From Rebecca billardiae RCC1528 (Eukaryota; Haptophyta), in the NCBI GenBank assembly GCA_965240325.2, contig OZ251225.1:3100001-3164000 (forward strand): DNA of 64,000 bases, written 5' to 3'. Numbering within the stretch: position 1 is the first letter of the stretch; each line of letters begins with the position of its first letter. The notes below the pieces were generated by a model that saw only the letters and a program-made list of their open reading frames with translations, was not told the DNA's origin and made no database searches. The position numbers were made by a program, and so were the translations under genes. This document shows positions 41,492 to 51,499 of the stretch, one piece after another.

Positions 41492-44234
41492 ATGCTGGTA
41501 TGCTGCGGCAAGGAGGACCAAGCGCGCCTGGTGGCGGAGAACGAGGTGGCCTCGGACGCGCCCGCCACTCGCGCGTCGGGCAAGTCGGACATGCAGCGCA
41601 CGCCCTCGAGGTACCAGGATGGTACGCTCAAGCGGTATGATGTCGTGCTCGTGCTGCCGCACTACGAGCTCACCGAGGAGGAGAAGAAGAAGGACGAGGC
41701 GAGCGTGAAGAAGCAGAAGGACAAGATCGAGAGCTTCAAGATGTTTCAACGTGAGGTGAAGAGCAGACTCAAGGCGGCCAACCTCCACACGCACATGTTC
41801 CGCGAGGCGACCGGCTCGGACAAGAAGGGGTCGCAGTTCGTGCTCGTGGGCGCGGACACTGAGCTGCTCAAGGACGCGGCCGAGGCGATCGGGCTGGAGA
41901 AGAAGCTCAAGCCGGTAGGCGCGCAGAGCGAGCACTACGAGGCGTACGCGTCGTACAAGCAGGAACACCACGACAAGTTCCGCGACGACGAGTACGGCGG
42001 CGGTGAGCGCAGCGCCCGCGCCGGCCGCGGCGGCGCGCGCGCATCGCGCCGGCCGCCGCGCGCGTGCTCAGGCGGGTCGGGGCGCGCGCGCGCTCGCACG
42101 GCGATCGCGCTGCGCAGGCTTCTTCACCTCCCTCGAGCGCATCAAGTGCCTTTTCCACATCATCGAGGGCCCGAATTACGCCGAGCCCGGGTGCGCAGAG
42201 CTCGACCTCGACAAGCTCGTGGCCGACGGCGTGCTCTCGAACTACTTCTGCATGGTGGACACGCAGCGGCTGAACGCGCTGAAGCCGATCTGGATCTACG
42301 GCAACCCGCTCCACGCCGCGCCGATCGCGCAGATCCACGATTACCTCGGCGAGAAGATCGCGCTCTACTTTGCGTGGATGCAGACGTACACGTCGTACCT
42401 GGGCGTGCTCGGCGTCGTCTCGCTCGTGCCCTTCATCACGCAGCTGGCGGTGAAGGGCGATCGCACGTTCGACAACTGGGCGGTGCCGATCTACGGCCTC
42501 GTCACCGTCGTGTGGGCGCAGGCCTTCCTCGAGCACTGGAAGCGCCAGCAGGCCAAGCTCGCGTTCACGTGGAACGTGGAGCAGTTTGAGGACGAGGAGT
42601 CGCTTCGCCCGGAGTTCCGGCAGGAGGTGCAGCGGCGGCACGAGCAGTGGCTCGAGAAGCACGATGTGGACGAGGAGCTCGCCCTCGTGACGCAGGTGCT
42701 CGACCCGCGCATGGCAGAGTTCCGCGTAGGCCGCTGGTCCAAGGCCGGCTTTGTGCAGGTGGACGAGGACGACGAGCTCTATGAGCAGCTCGAGCCGGTC
42801 GAGTACTTCGACGAGAACTGGCAGCAGCTGCGGCTCGTCATCTCGGCGAGCATCGCGGGGGTGCTCGTGTTCGTCATCGTGATCGGCACGATCGGGCTCA
42901 TGGCGCTCAAGGTCAAGCTCGCGACGCACGGCGGCTGGTGGGAGGAGAACGCCGCGCTGGTGAGCGCCTTCTTCAACTCGGCCTTCATCACGCTCATGTC
43001 GCTCCTGTGGAGCAAGGTCGGCATCATGCTCAACGACTGGGAGATGCACCGCACGGATACGGAGTGGGAGGACTCGCTGATCAGCAAGACGTTCGCCTTC
43101 CAGTTCATCAACTCGTACGTCGCCTCGCTGTACATCGCCTTCGTGCAGGGCTCCGCGATCGTCCTGCCGATCTTCCGCGGCGCGAACGGCGAGAGGCTGC
43201 GCGACCACTGCGTCGCCGACGACTGCTTCCGCGCGCTCTACTACCAGATGGCGATGCTCGTCGTGACGAAGCAGGTGACGCGGCACCTGCTCGTACTCGT
43301 CCCGATCATCTGGGCGTTCATCTCGAAGCGCCTCTTCCCGCCCAAGGAGGAGTCGGTGCGCGGCCGCAGCGCGCGCGCGACCTCGCAGTCGCTGCGCCGC
43401 CCGCGCGCGCCAGACCCCGCGCCCGCTGCGCCCACCCCCTGCGCCCACTCACCGGTCCCGCCTGCTGACGCCGCGCGTGCGCAGAGCAAGCTGCACGCCA
43501 TGGTCGTCGAGCAGTCGCGCCTGCAGCGATTCACGGGCACGCACAACGAGTACCTCGAGATGATCATCCAGGTGCCTAGCTCGTCGCGCGGCCGTGCTGC
43601 GCCGCGCTGCCAGCTACGCGGCGCGCGCGCGCGCGCCTGCGCACCGCGCAGCGCCATGGCTGATGATGATCGCCCTCGTCCCCGCTCGCTGCCCCGCGCG
43701 CAGTTCGGGTACGTGGCCATGTTCGCCGTGGCGTTCCCGATCGGCTCGCTCCTCGTGTACATCAACAACGGCCTCGAGAAGCGCTCGGACGCCGCGAAGG
43801 TCGCGCTCTTCTCGCAGCGCCCCAAGTACCTCGGCGCGCAGGACATTGGCTCGGTGCAGACGATGCTCGAGGTCGTGGCGCTCTCCTCCGTCTTCACCAA
43901 CTGCATCATCCTCTACCTCAGCTCGCAGGCGTTCCGTGACTACTTCCCGCGGTCGTGGCAGGAGCAGCACCCACGCTTCGCGCTGCTGGTCGTGACTCTC
44001 ATCTTCGAGCACGGCATCCTCTTCGCCAAGCAGATTGTGAACTGGGCGGTGCCGGACACGCCGGTGTGGGTCGAGATCGAGCGCGCGCGCAACAAGATGC
44101 GCCAGGCCTCGCTCTTGCAGCTCACAAAGGAGCAGCTCGAGCGCCAGGCGCAGCAGCGCTCGCGCTTCGCCAACCTCTTCAGGTCCACAGGCGATGACGA
44201 CTCGAGCGACGACTCGGAGGAGGAGTACGCCTAA
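41492..44234 (+). CDS. Anoctamin (TMEM16-family) membrane protein
   Basis: Four exons: 41492-42002, 42118-43355, 43485-43571 and 43704-44234 (introns 115, 129 and 132 bp), giving about 788 residues. The cytosolic N-terminal domain (YDVVLVLPHYELTEEEKK) is followed by the conserved entry to the membrane domain: LSNYFCMVDTQRLNAL, then IHDYLGEKIALYFAWMQTYTSYLG. Further helices follow, with AQAFLEHWKRQQAKLAFTWN, the family's landmark W-K-R segment. After splicing, HNEYLEMIIQ-FGYVAMFAVAFP and the late pair FEHGILFAKQIVNWAVPD supply the Glu/Asn-rich ion-coordinating helices. The tail is acidic (DDDSSDDSEEE). Anoctamins are calcium-activated chloride channels or lipid scramblases, or ER-plasma membrane tethers; which applies here cannot be told. 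Start chosen at the first ATG, 41492. Confidence 0.88.
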
Positions 44235-45263
44235 GCGCGCCACGGCGGTACCCCAGCTGCCCGATGAGCGCGTCTGCAGTCCCTGCTGCAGAGGTGCCAC
44301 GTGTGCCACGTCACGGCTTGCGGACCCTCAGCGGTGCTCTGCTTTGAACGCAGCGGCGTGGCATTGGCCAACGTGACCGCCGACGCACGACCTCATCAGT
44401 CATCTCCGCCGGCGGCAGGTCTCACGGCTCTGCGTCCGCATCTCTTGGATCCTGCATGATGATGATGAGTGCATGAGCGGTCACTGACTAGTGACTACTG
44501 AGTGATGAGCCTTGACTTGACGGCCGGAGTCGGCTCTGGCTTCGGTTGACCCCTGCCAGAGACGGGCACTGTGAGCTCCTTCATGAAGTCACTCGTGAAA
44601 ACTGCACAGGAGGACCTCAATGGATGCCTAGATGATGACTTCAGAGCGATATTGGGCCAACAAGCACTTCCTCCATAGTTCAGACTCTATTTTTACTATG
44701 TATTTACCCATTTCAGACTCTGGTCAGAACACGGTCCGGGAGCGATCCGGATGCACCCGTAGCTATTTGAAATGTATCACCGGATTGGGTAAATAGCTAT
44801 GAAAAATAGAGTCTGAAGTAGTCATAAACTGAGTTTCACTCCCTGGGCACTTATTGGCCATCCATAGCAACCCTACTTGGGGCCCTGTGGGACACTTCGG
44901 GCGTTCATTCGGCCGCAGGAATGCGAAGATCATTTTCGGTACGCCCGGTTTCTATGACCGGACTGGCAGGGGTCAACCGGAGCCAGAGCCAGTCCGACGG
45001 CGGCGCATCCATGAACATGATGAATGTGATGATTCGATCCAATATCATTAATGTAGTGAATATCGACAGACAACTCAGTGATGTCATCAGATCATCATCA
45101 ATAAATATATATCATGAATGATCATTCATCGATTTTGCGTGTCTCAGAGATCGTTTGATGACAAGCTGCTCCGATCCGCCCGACGGGCCCGATGACCGAT
45201 CCGGATCGTCGGCGCGCGCGGTGCCGCGCGCGCACGGCTGCCGCTGGCACCGCGGCCGCCCGT
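44235..45263. other. Convergent intergenic region occupied by a foldback element
   Basis: It lies between anoctamin (+) and DnaJ (-) 3' ends. It is largely made of the nested inverted repeat at 44520-45003; the right end (45,010-45,120) is AT-rich. No gene was seen. Confidence 0.55.
44520..45003. repeat. Nested inverted-repeat (foldback) element
   Basis: Outer arms of about 42 bp (44520-44562 and about 44960-45003) share GGCTCTGGCTTCGGTTGACC-type sequence in opposite orientation. An inner pair (about 44682-44712 and 44786-44816) is also inverted: CAGACTCTATTTTT / AAAAATAGAGTCTG, continuing to TATTTACCCA / TGGGTAAATA. The unit is AT-richer in the core. It could be a MITE or two nested ones. 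Confidence 0.7.
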
Positions 45264-46373
45264 CTACTTCGTAAGCAGCTGCTCCATACGGAAGGCGAAA
45301 GGCGAGTTCGATACGTCGGGCGGTGCTGGCTCGTCGCGGAAGATCTCGCGCATCAACTGGCTCTGCTCCTTGTTCAGCCTGCGTGGCAGCACCACGTCCC
45401 AGTGCACGTACAGGTCTCCCACGCGCCGCTGCGTCTTGACGCCCTGCCCGCGCAGCATCGTGTGCGCGCCCGGCTGGGTGCCTGGCGAGAGCTTGACGCT
45501 GGACTCGCCGTCGAGGGTGGGTACGCTCACGCTCGCGCCGCACAGCGCGTCCACGAGCCTCACGGGCCGCACGACGTGGATGTCGAGCCCTTGCCGCTTG
45601 AAGACATGGTGTGGCTGCACGCGCAGCAGCACGTGCAGGTCCCCGGGCCGCTGCCCGCGCCCGCGCGGCGGGCCCCGGCCAGGGGCCTGCAGCTGCATGC
45701 CGTCGTCGACGCCCGGCGGGATGTTGAGCTCGACCACGCGCGGGCGCGCGTCGTTCGGCGCCTGCCACTGCACCTTCTTCGTGCAGCCCTCGACGGCCTC
45801 CATGAAGGTGAGCTCCATCTCCACCTGCACGATCGGCGCGAAGAGCTCGCTGAAGATGTCCGCGGCGCCGAAGCCGAAGGGCGAGCCGCCAAAGCCCTGG
45901 AAGCCGGCGAACGGGTTGCCGTCCGGCCCCGCCGAGTCCGGGTCCACCCCGGCGAACCCAAACTGGTCGAACGCTTGCCGCTTGGCGTCGTCGGAGAGGA
46001 TCTCGTACGCCTCCGTCGCCTCGGCAAACTTCTTTGCGGCCTCGGGGTTGTTCGGGTTGGCGTCCGGGTGGTGCTCGCGGGCGGCCTGATAGTACCGCTT
46101 CTTGATCTCCGCCGAACTCGCGGACCGCGGCACGCCGAGCACCTCGTAGGGGTCCTTCTTGAGCGCGCGCGGAACTGCGTTGGCCACGCGCACGCGAGGG
46201 CGCGCACGCGAGGGCGCCGCGCGTGAGCCAGCGCGCGTGGAATCGGGCGGCTGTCTTCGACGCAGCTCGTGGCACACACCTGTCGTTCGAAATGCCCTGA
46301 CGCAGGCCGGGTGTAGCCGTGGCGCCCGCTGCGCCGCCGCGAGACCTCCCAGCACGCGCGTGCTGGCGCGCAT
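45264..46373 (-). CDS. DnaJ/Hsp40 co-chaperone lacking the zinc-finger domain, organelle-targeted
   Basis: 369 residues from the ATG at 46373 (an in-frame ATG at 46496 is possible). The N-terminus is Arg/Ala-rich, like a mitochondrial or plastid presequence (MRASTRVLGGLAAAQRA). The J domain follows: DPYEVLGVPRSASSAEIKKR with the HPD motif in EHHPDANP, then a Gly/Phe-rich stretch (GFGGSPFGFG). The substrate-binding C-terminal domain (VELNIPPGVDDGMQ, GDLHVLLRV, LDIHVVRPV) starts directly, without the four CxxCxGxG repeats, so this is a type II-like layout. A 105-bp in-frame segment with GTGTGT...GCAG ends, just before VPRALKKDPYEV, may be an intron. It stimulates Hsp70 ATPase during folding or import. 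Divergent from the sulfotransferase-like gene. Confidence 0.88.
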   Translation of the reverse strand: MRASTRVLGGLAAAQRAPRLHPACVRAFRTTGVCHELRRRQPPDSTRAGSRAAPSRARPRVRVANAVPRALKKDPYEVLGVPRSASSAEIKKRYYQAAREHHPDANPNNPEAAKKFAEATEAYEILSDDAKRQAFDQFGFAGVDPDSAGPDGNPFAGFQGFGGSPFGFGAADIFSELFAPIVQVEMELTFMEAVEGCTKKVQWQAPNDARPRVVELNIPPGVDDGMQLQAPGRGPPRGRGQRPGDLHVLLRVQPHHVFKRQGLDIHVVRPVRLVDALCGASVSVPTLDGESSVKLSPGTQPGAHTMLRGQGVKTQRRVGDLYVHWDVVLPRRLNKEQSQLMREIFRDEPAPPDVSNSPFAFRMEQLLTK

Positions 46374-46510
46374 CTTGCCAGAGGCGTCTCCAGACGTGGC
46401 CACTTCCGGCTTTGCACAAGCGATGGCTGGGGAGCCACGCGCCAGCAGGCCGCTCGCCACGGCCGCCCGCCCTGAGCCCCTTGACTGATCTGACAAGAGA
46501 CAAAGCCGCG

Positions 46511-47485
46511 ATGGCGTCGTCTCTCTTCACCTTCGTCGTGATGGCCAAGGGCCCATTTGAGAGGCAGCCAATCTGCCGACCGCTGGGCGGCGTCTACCAC
46601 TTTGGCAACTGCGACACGGCCGCGTGCACGCGAGCCAACCGCTCCTCGCCCCTGTCGCACACCGTCGACCCACTCTTCTTGGGCATCCCGAGAACCGGTC
46701 AGGTCTTTTGCCAGGCCGCGCGAATGTACGGCGGCCAGGAGTACCTCTACTTCCGCCGTCAGTCAGGCCACCACGCGCCGCTGAACGAGACGGACGTTGA
46801 GTCCACGCTCGCCCTTTTTCGCCGGCCGGAGGACCTGCTCATCTCCATGTACGAGTACGTGCTCATGTCGTTCCAGCGTCGGTTCCCGTGCTGCGACATC
46901 CGATGGGGGTGGCGCGCCAAGACAGTGGCGCGCGTGCGGCGGATGGCGCGCGATGGCGTACCTGCCGATCGCGTGATGGCCGCGCCCGAATATCGCGGCT
47001 GCCAGCTCAACATGCTGCTCGGCGCGCGCTGCCTCTCCGGCCACTTTGCCAACGCCAGCCAGCACGTCCAGCAGGCCGCCATCGCCAAGGCCGAGCGCAT
47101 CGTGGACCGTCTCCTCTTCGTGGGCATTCACGAGCGCTGGTTCGAGTCGGTCTGCCTCTTCAACTGGCGGATGACGGGCACGCTCTTCTGGACCAAGGAG
47201 CAGCTCCGGCGCGTGCACGCCGCGGCCGTGCAGCCGCCGCCGCCCAGCGAGACCAGGAGCAAGCCGCTGGAGCCACGCGACCAGGTGCGCGCTCGCATGC
47301 CACGAGATCAGCTGGACGCAGCCGTTTACGCACGCGCGCTCGCACGCTTCGAGCGCGACCTGGCGGCCGCGCCGCGGATCGACGAGAGCACGTGCGCGCA
47401 GGTTAGTCTGATGCAACCTCAGAGGCTCTGCCTCGCACCGTGCCCGCCGGGGGGCTCCTCGTCAGTGAGAAGACAACAACGATGA
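46511..47485 (+). CDS. Sulfotransferase-like protein
   Basis: 324 residues from the ATG at 46511. FLGIPRTGQVFCQ resembles the 5'-phosphosulfate-binding loop (G-P-R-T-G) of PAPS-dependent sulfotransferases. FRRPEDLLISMYEYVL resembles the 3'-phosphate-binding Arg/Ser segment. Downstream FVGIHERWFESVCLFNW and a late DAAVYARALARFERDL match the carbohydrate sulfotransferase pattern (for example HS2ST/Gal3ST groups). No signal peptide is evident from this start. After CAQ at about 47400 the sequence GTTAGT is a good splice donor and the following residues look random, so the annotated C-terminus may be intron read-through. It could sulfate a surface polysaccharide. Divergently paired with DnaJ. Confidence 0.65.
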   Translation: MASSLFTFVVMAKGPFERQPICRPLGGVYHFGNCDTAACTRANRSSPLSHTVDPLFLGIPRTGQVFCQAARMYGGQEYLYFRRQSGHHAPLNETDVESTLALFRRPEDLLISMYEYVLMSFQRRFPCCDIRWGWRAKTVARVRRMARDGVPADRVMAAPEYRGCQLNMLLGARCLSGHFANASQHVQQAAIAKAERIVDRLLFVGIHERWFESVCLFNWRMTGTLFWTKEQLRRVHAAAVQPPPPSETRSKPLEPRDQVRARMPRDQLDAAVYARALARFERDLAAAPRIDESTCAQVSLMQPQRLCLAPCPPGGSSSVRRQQR

Positions 47486-47687
47486 TTGACGGAGTCGGTC
47501 CGAAGTGGCGGCCGCAGCTGATGCATTCCGGCTCCGCCGATGACTGCTAATTGTAGTTAGATAGACTATGTCTCTGATGATCAGAGTCATCCTCGTCGGA
47601 GTAGTCTTAGTGCCGTTATTAGTCTAGCTGCTGCTGAATAATCGCATGTTCATCAACGTATACTGCTCACTATGAGCATCAGCATCA

Positions 47688-50600
47688 TCATCGGAAAAAC
47701 ATCACGTTGTCGTCGAAAGTCAGCTCGCGCCGGCAGATGGCGAAGAGTAGCTCGAGGTCGGACTGCTCCGAGAGCATCGCGTACCGCATGCGCAGATTGG
47801 CAGCGCCGGGCGGCTCAATCTCGCCTGCGGGGCCCTCCCATGCGGTTGAGGCTGGTGGAGCCTCTGGCGCGCCCGCGGAGGCGCCGCCGTACGCGGCGCG
47901 CTCGATCGCTGATTGGAGTGCAAACAGCACGAAGGGCATGTCGTCGACAAAGACGCAGAGGTCGTGCTGCGCGCACAGTTCGCAGATGTGCTGGCGCCCC
48001 GCGCGGTCCTTGACGGTCACGACGTCCGCCACACCCGACTCGAGAAGCGCGTGCAGCTCGGATGGCGAGGCGCCCGTGTGCATCACCACCGTCATGTCCT
48101 CGGAGCGCATCTCGTGCAGCTGCCGCGCAATCTCGGCGCCCGAGATCTTGCCGTCAAAGGCCGGGGGGTCGAGGTTGTTGTCGAGGACGACGAGGATGCG
48201 AGCGCGTGCGTCGCCGGCGCCGACTGGGCGGAATGCAGCTGCCACGTCGCGGCCGGTGATGGTGCGTGGAAAGCCCGCCTGGACGGACGTGGCTGTGGGC
48301 GTGATGGCGTGCTGGCCGCTCGAGGCGTGCGCGCCGGGCTCGAGCGGCGGCGCCAGCTCAGGCAGCCCGAGTGTGTGCACCGGCGCCTGCCGTGGGGAGC
48401 CCTGCGGCGTGCTGCCGCTCTCGCCCAGCGACTCGAGCTGCGACACGCGGCGCGGCATGCTGCCCTTCTCGACGTGGCTGCTCCCGTCGCAGACGATCGA
48501 GCCGGCGCGCGAGCGCGCGGCCGACCTGATCACAGTGAGCACGCTGCAGCCGCTCGCCTCGTGGCCGAGCACTGCTGCTTCAGAGTTGTGCTGCGGCATG
48601 GACGAGGCCCGCCGCCAGCCGGACATGAGCGCGCCACGCCCGTGCCCACCGGTCTCCTTCGCGCGCTGTGCTGCGGCCACGAGGCGCTCGTCGATGGCGA
48701 ACGCCGCGCCGAGCGAGCTCGCGCGCGACGAGGCCGTGTGGGACGTGTTGAACGATGCGCAGCCCAACGGCTGGTCGCTCTCCTCCGATCTGGATTTGGA
48801 GAGGCCCAGCGGCACGGGCGTCAGGCCGGTGGGGTGGACGCTGGCTCCGGTGGGGCTCCGCGGGTGCGAGAAGGAGGCGTGCAACAGCGAGCGGCGCACA
48901 GCCATCGGCACGCCGCGCAGGATGCCGCTGGGCGATGGCGCGCTCGCACGAGATGGCGGATCTGCCGAGGCGGCCTCGACGGCCGAGCAGCCTGCGCCGA
49001 CAGCCTGCTGTGGCGGCGCCGGCGCCTTGGGCAGCACCTCGACGGGCAGACGCAGCTCGAGCGTGGCCGACTTGAAGCTCTCGTCCTGGCAAAACACCAC
49101 CTGGCCGCCCAGCCCCGCGACACGCTTCGCGGCCGGCACCAACCAGCGCAGCACGCGCGGGAGCGAGCTGTTGCCTGCGTGCAGAGCCGCGCGGGCGGCG
49201 CTCGAGCGCTTGGTGCGGCTGCGGACGCTCCCGCCGCCGGAGTCGGCGCGGCTCACGGCAGGCTGGAGGACGAGGCCGCTGCAATTGTCGTCGTCCATCG
49301 CGTACGAGCTCAGGCCCAGGTCCACGCCGCCCGTCTCGTACTGCACGCGCACTGCAAGCAGCGACACCGGCGTCGTCGCGGGCGTGGCCGAAGCTTTGAA
49401 GCTGCTCCCGAGGCTGCCGCCCGCGCGGCTCGGCTGGCGCCGCGGGGCGGCGTCCTCCTTCGGAGGGAGCAACGCGGGAGCCGCCGTGGGCGTGGCGTAT
49501 GGGCGCACGCCCGCCATGTCGCCGCGCGCCACCTCGCGTGCGCCTGGCGACGGCGCGCTGGACGGCGCGCTGCCACCGCCGCTGCTCACCATCGCCAGCT
49601 CGCAGCGCACGGCGCCGTGCGTGTGCCAGCGAGCGTGCGCGAGCGCTTTTGTGACGAAGCCGCGCACGACCCACGCCGGAACGCGCGCGTGCAGCTCCTT
49701 GGCCTCGTCGTCGAGAGCGTACGGCACGCCATGGAAGATGATCGCGGCGAAGTGCGCCAGGCTCACCGGCGAGGTGAGCGCCGCCTTGGCGTCGCTGAGC
49801 TCGTTTGCGTCGTCCACGATCAGCTTGAGCATCTGCGCCACCTGCTCCACCTGCTCGCCCGCAATCTCGACGCGCGGCACGAGCCACTGGGTGGGCGGCG
49901 AGGAGCGCGCGTGCTCGGCGAGGTTGTCCAGCTCCGAGCTCGCGTGGTACAGGTGGTTCAGCCCGAAGTGGCTCACCTCCGCGCGCAGCGCCTGCAGCCA
50001 CAGCGCGTGCATGAAGCCGGCGCGGCGCACCAACTCCGCGTGCAGCAGCGCGGGCACGCTCAGCAGCGCGCACAGCATCACCGGCAGCTCTGCGCGCAGG
50101 CCCGGCGCGAGGAGGTATGCGCTGCGTGGCTCCTCAGCCCACGCGCCATCGCCGGCGCTGAGCTCGATGCCGAGCGAGCCGAGCTGCCCGAGCAGCACGA
50201 CCGCGAGGGCAGAGTGCACGAGTGAATACCGCGCGCACAGCCCAACCTCGAGCGGTGCTAGGGCGAGCTCGAGCACGCCACCGAGCTCGGCGTGCACGTT
50301 TCCGGACGCGCGAGCGATGGGTATGAGAAAGGCCTGGCGTTGCACCGCGCGCACGAGCACGTCGAGCAGCACGGCCCAGTCGAGCGTGCCACGGGAGCAG
50401 CGGCGAGCGCCGTACAGGCCGGCGGCGGCAAAGCGCGCAGCACCCGTCACCATCGGGGTCACCGCGGCCATGACGTGCACGGTGGACAGCGGAGTGATCG
50501 CATCCGACGCGTTCGATGCGAGCAGCGCGAGCAGGCTGAGAGCCAGCGAGGTGAGCACCAGCGCGAGCTGCATGCCGCAGAGAAGCACGCCGTCGTGCCG

Positions 50601-50756
50601 AGCGATCAGATCTTCGCACACGCGGTTGAGCTCAGCAGAGCGCAGGCGGCCAGTGAGAATCGAGATGTCGTACCGCGGGTCGTGGGCGCCGCCATTGTGC
50701 GCGAGAGCGTGCGACGGGCTGCGTCCGAAGGGCGGGATGGAGTCGACCCACCACAT
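47688..50756 (-). CDS. Membrane hybrid histidine-kinase-like protein with degenerate motifs
   Basis: A single 1,022-residue frame. Several hydrophobic helices lie in the first 250 residues (for example LALVLTSLALSLLALLAS). Next is an H-box-like helix (HFGLNHLYHASSELDN) and QMLKLIVDDANELSDAKA, matching the second DHp helix of histidine kinases. An ATPase-like region follows (YETGGVDLGL, then LRWLVPAAKRVAGLGGQVVF...ATLELRLPVEV, the usual last strands). After a long Ser-rich linker comes a receiver-like domain: ILVVLDNNLDPP (candidate phospho-Asp), DGKISGAEIARQL, MTVVMHTGA and DVVTVKD. Order matches sensor-kinase/receiver hybrids, but the N and G1 boxes are not canonical, so catalytic activity is doubtful. 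The long uninterrupted frame argues it is a real, constrained protein. Converges with the sulfotransferase-like gene. Confidence 0.72.
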   Translation of the reverse strand: MWWVDSIPPFGRSPSHALAHNGGAHDPRYDISILTGRLRSAELNRVCEDLIARHDGVLLCGMQLALVLTSLALSLLALLASNASDAITPLSTVHVMAAVTPMVTGAARFAAAGLYGARRCSRGTLDWAVLLDVLVRAVQRQAFLIPIARASGNVHAELGGVLELALAPLEVGLCARYSLVHSALAVVLLGQLGSLGIELSAGDGAWAEEPRSAYLLAPGLRAELPVMLCALLSVPALLHAELVRRAGFMHALWLQALRAEVSHFGLNHLYHASSELDNLAEHARSSPPTQWLVPRVEIAGEQVEQVAQMLKLIVDDANELSDAKAALTSPVSLAHFAAIIFHGVPYALDDEAKELHARVPAWVVRGFVTKALAHARWHTHGAVRCELAMVSSGGGSAPSSAPSPGAREVARGDMAGVRPYATPTAAPALLPPKEDAAPRRQPSRAGGSLGSSFKASATPATTPVSLLAVRVQYETGGVDLGLSSYAMDDDNCSGLVLQPAVSRADSGGGSVRSRTKRSSAARAALHAGNSSLPRVLRWLVPAAKRVAGLGGQVVFCQDESFKSATLELRLPVEVLPKAPAPPQQAVGAGCSAVEAASADPPSRASAPSPSGILRGVPMAVRRSLLHASFSHPRSPTGASVHPTGLTPVPLGLSKSRSEESDQPLGCASFNTSHTASSRASSLGAAFAIDERLVAAAQRAKETGGHGRGALMSGWRRASSMPQHNSEAAVLGHEASGCSVLTVIRSAARSRAGSIVCDGSSHVEKGSMPRRVSQLESLGESGSTPQGSPRQAPVHTLGLPELAPPLEPGAHASSGQHAITPTATSVQAGFPRTITGRDVAAAFRPVGAGDARARILVVLDNNLDPPAFDGKISGAEIARQLHEMRSEDMTVVMHTGASPSELHALLESGVADVVTVKDRAGRQHICELCAQHDLCVFVDDMPFVLFALQSAIERAAYGGASAGAPEAPPASTAWEGPAGEIEPPGAANLRMRYAMLSEQSDLELLFAICRRELTFDDNVMFFR

Positions 50757-51106
50757 ACTTTACGAGGCCGGCAGGCCGCGGTGTTTTCGGCTGTTCGCGG
50801 CTTCGCGCCCGAAAGCTCGTCAGAACACAAATACTGGTAAAGGGTGTCCTTTGCCTTGATGGTCAGAGAAGGTTTCTCAGCAAGTATGCACGTGGGGTCC
50901 GGGGCACAGAACCTTCTCCCCGAGATCTCGCAATGTATAATCTCGTAGATTTGTCGCCGTACCTGGTAGTCGGAATTGACTTCGTCAATCTCGTCACGAG
51001 TTTGACTGTATAAATCGATCTGCGACGAAAATTTGGCCTCGAAGCCGATTGGTCCGCGCCTCAAGTCCCATAGCAATGTGTGTGTTACGACCGAATTTAC
51101 GACCAT
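50606..51106 (-). CDS. Short AT-richer ORF upstream of the kinase-like gene (uncertain)
   Basis: From 51106 to about 50840 the minus strand encodes a normal-looking composition unlike GC-shadow frames (FSSQIDLYSQTRDEIDEV, YEIIHCEISGRRF, LTIKAKDTLYQYL). The frame stays open upstream to about 51170. Downstream of 50840 it overlaps the kinase start in another frame and is probably not real. The spacing of residues loosely resembles the diatom-type DUF6824 domain, but this is weak. It may be a decayed gene or a 5' exon. Codon usage differs from neighbours. Confidence 0.35.
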   Translation of the reverse strand: MVVNSVVTHTLLWDLRRGPIGFEAKFSSQIDLYSQTRDEIDEVNSDYQVRRQIYEIIHCEISGRRFCAPDPTCILAEKPSLTIKAKDTLYQYLCSDELSGAKPRTAENTAACRPRKVCGGSTPSRPSDAARRTLSRTMAAPTTRGTTSRFSLAACALLSSTACAKI

Positions 51107-51499
51107 TTCGGCGAGGCCGCAGGCCGCCCCAATTCTTTCAATTGATGAGCCGCCTGAGTTTCGTCGCAGATCGCTTTATGCGCACGAAATGATGACGAAA
51201 ATCACACTGGCTGACTGGCTTTCATGCCGTCTCGAAGCCGAACCTCGCTCGGGGCACAGCAGGTCCATGCGCGAGGTGGATCGCGCTCCAGCAGCTCAAG
51301 GCGGCGCTCAAGCCATTCGATCGCGGTTCAGGCTATGCTCTGCCACCAGCGCCGACTTCGTGTCGACGATCGGGCACTGCCGACGACGAATCAGGAGACC
51401 TCCGCCGAGACCTGCGCCGTCCTACCTGTGTCGTTAAATCATAGAATGAGTCCGCAAACGTCGCGCTATACCGGCGCGACGAGCGCGGACGCGGAATAA

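Noticed and set aside
47707-50859. 1,050-codon plus-strand open frame
   Set aside because: Antisense shadow of the hybrid-kinase-like gene; Ser/Ala/Arg-rich with no recognisable domain, while the minus frame has membrane helices and kinase/receiver motifs.
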